Positions 56,745-64,000 of a stretch of 64,000 bases of DNA are shown here, piece after piece. Source of the DNA: Saprospiraceae bacterium (GTDB lineage Bacteria; Bacteroidota; Bacteroidia; Chitinophagales; Saprospiraceae); the NCBI GenBank assembly GCA_029212405.1, contig JARGNR010000004.1, positions 65,396 through 129,395 of the forward strand, in the 5' to 3' direction. Numbering within the stretch: position 1 is the first letter of the stretch; each line of letters begins with the position of its first letter. The notes beneath the pieces are model-generated. The model searched no databases. It saw only the letters and a list, made by a program, of their open reading frames with translations, and had not been told where the DNA came from. A program made the translations under genes and the position numbers.

Positions 56745-57716
56745 ATGCTTAGAAGGCCAAGAAGAAATAGAAAGTCAGAATCAATCCGGTCGGCGATTCG
56801 AGAGACTACATTAACACCAGCCAATCTGGTTTCACCTTTATTCTTATTAGAAGGTGAGAATAAGTCGGAGATAATTACTTCCTTACCAGTAGCGTCTAGA
56901 ATGACATTGGATTTTATGTTGAAAGAGATGGAATCCAGCATGGAAGTGGGAATTGATAAGTTTATGATTTTTCCTGCGGTTCCAGATGTGTATAAAGATA
57001 AGACAGCTACTTATAGTTTTGCGGACGACAACTTCTATTTACGAGCTGCCGAAATAATTAAAAAAGAAATTCCTGATGTTACTTTAATCAGTGATGTTGC
57101 CATGGATCCGTACAGTGTAGATGGTCATGATGGACTGGTATTGGATGGAAAAATAGTGAATGATCAGACATTACCTATTCTGGATAAAATGGCAGTTGCA
57201 CAGGCTCAAGCTGGGTTTGATGTAATTGGACCTTCAGATATGATGGATGGTAGAGTGGAATCTATTCGAACATCATTAGATCAAGCAGGTTATTATGATA
57301 CCAGCATAATGTCTTATACAGCCAAATACGCAAGTGGATTTTATGGGCCTTTTCGTGATGCTTTGGATTCTGCTCCAAAGGGAGGTGATAAGAAAACGTA
57401 CCAAATGGATCCTGCAAATAAGAAGGAAGCATTGATTGAGGCCGAATTGGATACCATTGAAGGAGCTGATTTTTTAATGGTAAAACCTGCATTGAACTAT
57501 CTAGATGTGATTCATTTATTGAATGAAGAATTTGAATTGCCTATAGCAGCCTATCATGTAAGTGGAGAGTGCGCAATGCTTTTAGCTGCTTGTGAAAAAG
57601 GATGGTTGGACTATGACGTGGTTATGCCTGAAACATTGATGAGTTTGAGAAGGGCAGGAGCAGATGTAATTATGACGTATTTGGCAAAATCATTTGGAGA
57701 GTTTTACTACAAATAG
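56745..57716 (+). CDS. hemB: Delta-aminolevulinic acid dehydratase (porphobilinogen synthase)
   Basis: RPRRNRKSESIRSAIRETTLTPANLVSPLFL, DVAMDPYSVDGHDG, VIGPSDMMDGRV, MVKPALNYLDVI, AYHVSGECAML. Confidence 0.97.
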   Translation: MLRRPRRNRKSESIRSAIRETTLTPANLVSPLFLLEGENKSEIITSLPVASRMTLDFMLKEMESSMEVGIDKFMIFPAVPDVYKDKTATYSFADDNFYLRAAEIIKKEIPDVTLISDVAMDPYSVDGHDGLVLDGKIVNDQTLPILDKMAVAQAQAGFDVIGPSDMMDGRVESIRTSLDQAGYYDTSIMSYTAKYASGFYGPFRDALDSAPKGGDKKTYQMDPANKKEALIEAELDTIEGADFLMVKPALNYLDVIHLLNEEFELPIAAYHVSGECAMLLAACEKGWLDYDVVMPETLMSLRRAGADVIMTYLAKSFGEFYYK

Positions 57717-57938
57717 AATAAATTCTGTTTCTTAAGATATTCACCCCTATACTTTTGATCTAGAGAGGGATACTATCAGTTAGTGACTTATCATGGAAAG
57801 GTGTCATTATTTTAAAGAAGGATAGGATGTTGGAATACCAAACTATAGCAACATTCAGTTTCATATAAATTGCTATAATTTCTGGCTATAACTTTACATG
57901 TTCAATTTCTTCTATTTGCAAAGATGATCCGTTGAGTT

Positions 57939-60209
57939 TTATTCCTGGGATAACGCAACAGGTTCATCTTCTTTTAATATCCATCTCATCAAGACGGGCA
58001 GCAAAAATAGATCACAAATTAGTGCGCCTAATAATGTCACAGAAATTAACATTCCAACTGTTACACTTGGTGGATGATTACTGAAAAACATGACCATAAA
58101 TCCAAAGAATAAAATGATGGTCGTGAATGTTATGGCTTTGCCAGTTTCCTCAAAAGTTATCTTAATAGATTGTTCTACACTATTCTTTTTGTCTCTTGCC
58201 AGTTTGTACTTGCTTAAAAAGTGAATCGTGTCATCTACAGCAATTCCGAATACTACAGCAAAAACAATAGAAACGCCCGCTTCTAATTGAATTCCAAGAA
58301 AACCTAGTAATCCTGCAGCAAAAAGTACAGGAATGAAATTGGGTACTAAAGCCACCAAGAGCATTCTGATATTTCTGAATAGTAGAGCCATAAGGAGACT
58401 CACCAAAATTAAAGCAATTGCTAAGCCTGACAATAAATTATCTCGTATATACACAGCATTTTTATCGATGAGAAGTCCAGTCCCTGTTCGTTTAACACTG
58501 ATCAAACTTGTATCCACATTTTCATTGATCCAATTGTCAATGATAATTCCTTCTGATTTTATTTTTTCCGCACCAATATCTGCTATTCGAGTAGAAATTC
58601 TGGTTTTTTTCCTATCCTTACTGACCATCATTGCGGTATCACCCCCTCCCATACGGTCAATTAGACGTTTTGATTTTTTAAATTCGCGCTCAGTTTGAGG
58701 AAAACTGTATGCATCTGACCGATTGCCTTTATTCATTCTTTCTAGGCTTTTATAAATAGTTGTAAGGCCAACAATCGATCTGAAATATTCATTTTCCAAG
58801 AGTTTATCTTCAATTTTCGAAACCTCTTTTAATACTTTATAACTATCTGCATCCGTGTTTTCGTCTTTTACAGTTATAGCAAATTCTATAGGTCGAAAAC
58901 CACTGAATTTTTCTTCAAAATACAAGAAATCGTCGGTGATCTTAGCTGAGATAGGGAGATTACTTTCTACCGTGTAATTCATTGTAATCAATGACATTCC
59001 ATAAAAACATAGGGCAACAAATACGGCAGAGATTCCTGCTATTAATTTGCCATGCTTTAACGTTTTTCCATACCAGTTTTGCATTAAACCATGCCAAAAA
59101 TCAGATGCTTGAGATTCTTTGATGATTTGTTCTTTTGAAAACAAGGTTAGGACACTTGTTGTTAAGAAGATAACTGTGATGTATGCTACAATTACACCCA
59201 ATGCTGCATTCATTCCAAATTCTCTAATGGGTCGAACATTAGAAGTGATCAATGTAGCGAAACCGATTGCAGTGGTGATCGATGTGAATAAAGTAGCTAG
59301 ACCTATTTCTTTTATAGTAATAATCATAGCTTCTCGTTTTGGGATGTTTTTTTTGAGCTCATCCACATATTTAGACATAATATGAATAACATCAGAAGTC
59401 CCTACGATCAACATCAATACAGGATATAAGGCCGCCATAACATTCAATTCCCTGCCTAGTAAACCAATAATTCCCAAAAAATATAAGAGTCCCAGACCTA
59501 TTGAAGAAAGTGCAATCCATACTCCAACAGGTTTTCGGAAGATAAACATGAGGATGAAAATGATTAAAACTCCAGATATTATCGTAGAAAGCACAATTTC
59601 ATCTTTCTGCATTTCAACTAGTTCATCTTGAAAATAGGCCCTTCCTAAAACATGAACATCTTCGAAGTTGTATTCATCTTTTAGCTGATTATAGGCATCC
59701 ATCATTTCTTTAGACTGTTGGAGATCAATTGCATCTATTGTTCGAGCTGTAATAGCGATAGCTTGCGCCTTATTATCAATAAAATTATTTACAAATCGCT
59801 TGTCTTCTAGAATTCTAGCCTTATCAGCATCATATTTTTCGGGTTGATCTATGTGAATGATAGGTACAGAATTGATTCCAAATGGAGTTTTGATGGGATA
59901 GTCCATCGTGGTAAGTGATTGAACTCTAGTCACATGAGGCAAGTCACGAACTTTCAATGTAAAATCATGAAATTTTTCCAGAAAATCTTGTTCGAATACA
60001 GACGGGTTATTTTCTACTGCGATTAAAAGAAAATTATCATCCGTTTCAAATTCTTTTATGAAATTTTGAAAAAACTCTAAATCAGGATCTCCTTCTGGAA
60101 AAAACTGTTCAAAATCGAAGCTGAATTTCAGGTGGTACACCTGATACAAACAAATGGGAACAAACAGCATAAATACTGCTATGATATATTTGCGGTAATC
60201 TAAAAACAT
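57939..60209 (-). CDS. MMPL/RND-superfamily transporter (HAE3/SSD-like)
   Basis: 12-TM two-half architecture; YPVLMLIVGTSDVIHIMSKY and VVFGIAVDDTIHFLSKYK in equivalent positions of each half. Confidence 0.9.
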   Translation of the reverse strand: MFLDYRKYIIAVFMLFVPICLYQVYHLKFSFDFEQFFPEGDPDLEFFQNFIKEFETDDNFLLIAVENNPSVFEQDFLEKFHDFTLKVRDLPHVTRVQSLTTMDYPIKTPFGINSVPIIHIDQPEKYDADKARILEDKRFVNNFIDNKAQAIAITARTIDAIDLQQSKEMMDAYNQLKDEYNFEDVHVLGRAYFQDELVEMQKDEIVLSTIISGVLIIFILMFIFRKPVGVWIALSSIGLGLLYFLGIIGLLGRELNVMAALYPVLMLIVGTSDVIHIMSKYVDELKKNIPKREAMIITIKEIGLATLFTSITTAIGFATLITSNVRPIREFGMNAALGVIVAYITVIFLTTSVLTLFSKEQIIKESQASDFWHGLMQNWYGKTLKHGKLIAGISAVFVALCFYGMSLITMNYTVESNLPISAKITDDFLYFEEKFSGFRPIEFAITVKDENTDADSYKVLKEVSKIEDKLLENEYFRSIVGLTTIYKSLERMNKGNRSDAYSFPQTEREFKKSKRLIDRMGGGDTAMMVSKDRKKTRISTRIADIGAEKIKSEGIIIDNWINENVDTSLISVKRTGTGLLIDKNAVYIRDNLLSGLAIALILVSLLMALLFRNIRMLLVALVPNFIPVLFAAGLLGFLGIQLEAGVSIVFAVVFGIAVDDTIHFLSKYKLARDKKNSVEQSIKITFEETGKAITFTTIILFFGFMVMFFSNHPPSVTVGMLISVTLLGALICDLFLLPVLMRWILKEDEPVALSQE

Positions 60210-60425
60210 ATTTTTTACATTGAATCTCTAATACTAACAAACCAAAATAAAAATGGACGTGCAATGTTACTATTTTGAATCAGTCTAGATAAGGAAATTG
60301 AATTTTATTTTGTTATTCATATTAGTTCACTTCATAAAGATGTAATTTGTTGATCTTATTTATATATAGCGTTTACATCAAATTCAATCAATTGAGAATA
60401 TTGAAATGATTTAAAATAATAGAAA

Positions 60426-61133
60426 TTGGCGGAAAGGAATAGAGGAAAATTATCCAATGATGACAAATGGTTTGCACAAAAGTGGCATGCTAGTTTCAAG
60501 GATGCGGTAGATGACGTATGTTTTTTGTTATCAAGGGGATACGGAGAAAACTCAGCATTGCAATTAGTAGGCAATCGATACCGATTAAACAAAAGACAGC
60601 GAATGGCGATTTCTCGTGGTTGTTGTAGTGATATTCAGAGTACAAAAAGAAGAAATAGTGAAATTTTTGCTAGAGACTTGTTGTCCAAAGTAATCGAAAT
60701 TGATGGATTTAATATTTTGATATTTTTAGAAAGCTTACTTTCTCGTGCATATGTTTTTAAAGGAAGAGATGGAGTATATCGAGATATATCCAGTGTGCAT
60801 GGATCATATAAGAGAGTAATGAAGACAGAAGAAGCAATATATATAATCGGGAAGATTTTATCTGATTTGGATGTGCATTCCGTAAATTGGTATTTGGACA
60901 GTCCAGTATCGAATAGTGGAAGATTAAAAACCAAGCTTTTAGAAATAAGCAAAAAACATGATTTTAATTGGCAAGTTGAATTGGTATTTGATCCAGATAA
61001 GGTCTTGGCCAAAAGCGAGCACGTAGTTATTTCATCAGACAGCTGGATATTAGATCAATCTCAACAATGGTTTAATCTAAACAAGTTATTGGTTGATTCC
61101 TATGGTGCTCATGATAATCTGATTGACTTATAA
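60426..61133 (+). CDS. DUF434/DUF5616-like protein
   Basis: FKDAVDDVCFLLSRGYGENSALQLVGNRYRLNKRQRMAISRGCC; DGFNILIFLESLLSRAYVFKGRDGVYRDISSVHGSYK. TTG start. Confidence 0.75.
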   Translation: MAERNRGKLSNDDKWFAQKWHASFKDAVDDVCFLLSRGYGENSALQLVGNRYRLNKRQRMAISRGCCSDIQSTKRRNSEIFARDLLSKVIEIDGFNILIFLESLLSRAYVFKGRDGVYRDISSVHGSYKRVMKTEEAIYIIGKILSDLDVHSVNWYLDSPVSNSGRLKTKLLEISKKHDFNWQVELVFDPDKVLAKSEHVVISSDSWILDQSQQWFNLNKLLVDSYGAHDNLIDL

Positions 61134-61138
61134 AATGA

Positions 61139-61735
61139 ATGAAAATGAAAAAAGCACCTTGGGTTATTATGGCCATTTTATCTATTGGCATTGGGTTATA
61201 CCCCATCATCTATTTTGTAATGGACCGCAAATTTGGTCTTTTAAATACAAAATCAGAATCTCTACTTTCTGATGCATTCTGGAATACAGGATTCTATGGT
61301 CATATTGTTTTGGGAGGGCTTGCATTACTGATTGGTTGGTTGCAATTCAGTGAATCAATTCGGAAGAATAATATGCAACTTCACAAAAATATAGGTAAGT
61401 TATATGTCTTTTGTGTTTTAATCAGTGGTGTTTGTGGTGTCTATATTGGGTTCTATGCGACTGGAGGAATATTTACAGCATTAGGATTCATTCTGTTGGG
61501 GTTATTTTGGCTGGCTACAACGATTATGGCCTATTTGGCAGCAAAAAACCGAAAAATTGAACGACATCGGGTGTTGATGATTTATAGTTATGCAGCTTGT
61601 TTTGCCGCAGTAACGCTTAGAATTTGGTTGCCATTACTAACGGGTTATTTTGGGGATTTTGAGACGGCTTATTCGATTGTTGCATGGTTGTGTTGGGTGC
61701 CAAATATTGTGGTGGCTTATTTTATTGTGAAGTGA
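61139..61735 (+). CDS. DUF2306-type membrane protein
   Basis: Multi-TM; GHIVLGGLALLIGWLQFSESIRKNNMQLHKNIGKLYVFCVLISGVCGVYIGFYATGG; IERHRVLMIYSYAACFAAVTLRIWLPL. Confidence 0.8.
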   Translation: MKMKKAPWVIMAILSIGIGLYPIIYFVMDRKFGLLNTKSESLLSDAFWNTGFYGHIVLGGLALLIGWLQFSESIRKNNMQLHKNIGKLYVFCVLISGVCGVYIGFYATGGIFTALGFILLGLFWLATTIMAYLAAKNRKIERHRVLMIYSYAACFAAVTLRIWLPLLTGYFGDFETAYSIVAWLCWVPNIVVAYFIVK

Positions 61736-61762
61736 GAGGTTTGAGGAGTTTAATTATATAAT

Positions 61763-62161
61763 ATGGATTACGTAGGTATTGGAATTTTAATTTCAGTAGG
61801 TATTAATTTTATCTATCTGTACAATAGAAAGAAGAAGTGGCTCTCTGTTAAAATAAAATGGACTATGGTCGGGTTGTTATTTTTAATAGGGACGATAGGC
61901 ATGTTGTCTGGGACAGAAAATGAAGATATCTTACTATTTTTTTGGTGTTTAATGACTCCTTTATTTTTTGTAGGTATTGTTCAATTATTTACAAATTTTA
62001 CAATTCAATCTCATCAACGAGACTTCTACTTATGTTTAAGATATTCTGATGAATATAATGCCTTTGGCAAAAACAAACATGTGAAAGCAATGGATAAAGT
62101 CATCTCCATATTTTTAGTCATTAGTATTGTAGTCCTTCCTCTTTTGTTTCAATGGGTATAA
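61763..62161 (+). CDS. Small membrane protein of unknown function
   Basis: Four hydrophobic segments; no family recognised. Confidence 0.55.
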   Translation: MDYVGIGILISVGINFIYLYNRKKKWLSVKIKWTMVGLLFLIGTIGMLSGTENEDILLFFWCLMTPLFFVGIVQLFTNFTIQSHQRDFYLCLRYSDEYNAFGKNKHVKAMDKVISIFLVISIVVLPLLFQWV

Positions 62162-62188
62162 ACAGGAAGCCGCTCATGCAAAATTAAA

Positions 62189-63013
62189 TTAACGGCATCC
62201 TTGATGGATTCCTAAGACATATTTACCCACGACATCGATTTCTACGGCAGTTTCAGAACCCTTAAAATTCGAAATCATTTCATTTCTTAAATGACGTTCT
62301 GCAAATGTTGTAATATCTTTTGAAAGAGGAAGGTAGGTCCAATGCCATTTTTCTTCATTGTACCCGTTTGGTCTATTGGGTCCTTTGGGAGTATAAGGTT
62401 GACAAAATCCAAAGTCTGAGGCATGTTTTAATAGCCAATCGTAAATGCGTTTGCCTTCTCCTTTTTCAAAATAGGAATTATTAAAAGCATTGAGATCAAT
62501 ATCGGTTCCCCAATGATGCCTAGAGGTCCCTGGCATTGAACTGTATTCCAGTATTTTCAATGCTTTAACTACGGGACTTTTTATGTCTTTCGCCACATTT
62601 GTGCCATCTGACAAAATTGATGCTCCAGTCCATTTTCTTTCCCATATTCCTCGTTGATAATTGAAGTTTCTTGTGGCGGATCGAATTTGTAAGGCTAGCC
62701 CATCCTTTTGGGCAGCATCAAACATTTTCACAAATGCCGATAAAGTCTCTTTATGAAGATACAAGCCTTCTCTATCGGCGTAATGTTTTGGGATCAATAC
62801 AAATGCATCATGGCTTTTAGGTTCGAATAGCCCCATACAATAGTCCGTGTCCAAATCTTTGAGGTATTTATTCATTATTGGTACTTGTTTGCTTGGGGGT
62901 GAGGAAGCTTCAGCAGTTAGTTTATTTACTTTTTGTGGAATTTCTTTTGGGTTGTCCTTACAAGAGACCAAGGTGAACAAACTTACTATAAACAAAGCAG
63001 TCAATATTCTCAT
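62189..63013 (-). CDS. M15-family D-alanyl-D-alanine carboxypeptidase (VanY-like), lipoprotein
   Basis: Start MRILTALFIVSLFTLVSC at 63013 (listed ORF to 63043). IRSATRNFNYQRGIWERKW, PGTSRHHWGTDIDLNAF, EKWHWTYLP metal/catalytic motifs. Confidence 0.9.
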   Translation of the reverse strand: MRILTALFIVSLFTLVSCKDNPKEIPQKVNKLTAEASSPPSKQVPIMNKYLKDLDTDYCMGLFEPKSHDAFVLIPKHYADREGLYLHKETLSAFVKMFDAAQKDGLALQIRSATRNFNYQRGIWERKWTGASILSDGTNVAKDIKSPVVKALKILEYSSMPGTSRHHWGTDIDLNAFNNSYFEKGEGKRIYDWLLKHASDFGFCQPYTPKGPNRPNGYNEEKWHWTYLPLSKDITTFAERHLRNEMISNFKGSETAVEIDVVGKYVLGIHQGCR

Positions 63014-63098
63014 AATTGAATTTGTTTCTATTTGAATCAACAATCATAAAAGAAAATAATTGCTAAGATATGAATTATTAAATGTGGAAATGTACATC

Positions 63099-63131
63099 TT
63101 TGGAATAGCTCAACTTAAAAAGATAACTTTG
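63099..63131 (+). promoter_or_regulatory. Possible Bacteroidota-type promoter
   Basis: TTTG (63099-63102), then TAACTTTG (63124-63131), spacing 21 rather than 19; start codon at 63149. Confidence 0.4.
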
Positions 63132-63148
63132 TATCCTAACGTATTACA

Positions 63149-63517
63149 ATGAAGAAATTAATCTTAATACACGCAGTGATTGAAATGATTGCTGGTGTAC
63201 TTTTTATTTTTAGACCCGATATGATATTAATGGTTTCAGATCAAGAACCAAGCACACTTTTGTTAGCAAAAATCTACGCAATATTAATGTTTTCATTTGG
63301 AGCAGTATGTTTTTTCATCTATTCCATATTTGAATATTCAGTGGTGTTTAAGAAAATTATCATGATACTAATGGCTTTTCATTTGATGGTAGCGCTTCAA
63401 ATGTATTCGGGGTTTGATCAAGGTTTGGTAATGAACTTGGGACCATTTGGATTGCATATTGCACTAGCTGTACTCTTTGGAGCAGGCTATATGAAAGAAA
63501 TTAACTCCTTTAAATAA
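63149..63517 (+). CDS. Small membrane protein of unknown function
   Basis: Four predicted TM helices, 122 aa. Confidence 0.6.
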   Translation: MKKLILIHAVIEMIAGVLFIFRPDMILMVSDQEPSTLLLAKIYAILMFSFGAVCFFIYSIFEYSVVFKKIIMILMAFHLMVALQMYSGFDQGLVMNLGPFGLHIALAVLFGAGYMKEINSFK

Positions 63518-63537
63518 AGAGCAAATTTGAAAGTACA

Positions 63538-64000
63538 ATGAGGCAAAATAATATAGTGATTCGGCTGGGTTTAAGTTTGGGTATTTTTTGTTTTTGGCTA
63601 TTCTCCATCAATGCCCAAAAAGATGTGCGCTCGTTTATTTTTGGTCATAGCTTGATCAACCATGAGGCACAAGTTAATCCAACTCCAAGTCAAGAAACTT
63701 CCATTCCTCATTGGATGCATTTTTTAGCAGAAGCAGGAGGGAATACATATGCAGTAAGTGGTCAATACGGCTTTCTTCCACAGCATGCTAATTTACCACC
63801 GATTGCGCAGTGGGGATTTGATTTTGCTACAGGCGCCTGGGAATCTGATTATGAACCATTTTCGGCAGCTAACTTTACGAACATATTGATCACACCAGCT
63901 AATTTTATTCAATGGCAAGGACCAGAGGAAAATTATTTTGGAGAAACTATTTCACCCATAGATGCTACAAAAACGATAGTTGACTGGTGCATTGAGCAGG
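63538..64000 (+). CDS. Secreted protein, 3' truncated by window edge (possibly SGNH/GDSL-like)
   Basis: Open frame from ATG 63538 to window end: MRQNNIVIRLGLSLGIFCFWLFSINAQKDVRSFIFGHSLINHEAQ... with signal peptide; FGHSLINH resembles the SGNH hydrolase block I context. Absent from supplied ORF list because it has no stop. Confidence 0.6.
   Translation, partial: MRQNNIVIRLGLSLGIFCFWLFSINAQKDVRSFIFGHSLINHEAQVNPTPSQETSIPHWMHFLAEAGGNTYAVSGQYGFLPQHANLPPIAQWGFDFATGAWESDYEPFSAANFTNILITPANFIQWQGPEENYFGETISPIDATKTIVDWCIEQ

Noticed and set aside
57844-57877. Inverted repeat TATAGCAA...TTGCTATA between hemB and the MMPL gene as a terminator or mobile-element end
   Set aside because: AT-rich 8-bp arms with an 18-nt loop, no T-tract and no target duplication; compatible with chance in this composition.
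1-64000. tRNA, rRNA, CRISPR arrays, prophage or IS elements
   Set aside because: No cloverleaf/T-loop signatures in intergenic regions, no regularly spaced repeats, no transposase/integrase or phage structural proteins among the ORFs.

Overview
AT-rich 64 kb window. Sorting-domain, SusC/SusD and promoter signatures indicate Bacteroidota. Main parts: (1) ~0-19.4 kb: a dense, all-plus-strand polysaccharide biosynthesis/export locus (SLBB export protein, Wzz-like, flippase, Wzy/ligase-like, WecB-type epimerase, ManC, two hexapeptide acyltransferases, six GT4-like glycosyltransferases, a beta-helix lipoprotein, a methyltransferase, an epimerase, and an embedded Tat-type metallo-beta-lactamase-fold lipoprotein). 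(2) 19.5-26.6 kb: a CHU_C (T9SS type B) surface protein, an HhH protein coupled to ComEC, a YdeI-like protein and a sterol-desaturase-family protein. (3) 26.7-43.1 kb: a minus-strand block of SusC, SusD, three giant paralogous VCBS/FG-GAP-ASPIC lipoproteins and a small orphan lipoprotein, with a divergent LacI regulator and no recognisable glycosidase, lyase or sulfatase. This is the best candidate for an undescribed system. (4) 43.1-64 kb: mostly housekeeping genes (TonB, VanZ, GcvH, a mitochondrial-like citrate synthase, RuvC, MtaB, HemB, an MMPL transporter, an M15 peptidase and others) plus a T9SS type A protein followed by an intergenic region that looks like a structured RNA. I saw no tRNA, rRNA, CRISPR array or transposase. 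Everything is by eye from the sequence and the supplied translations; no database search was run.
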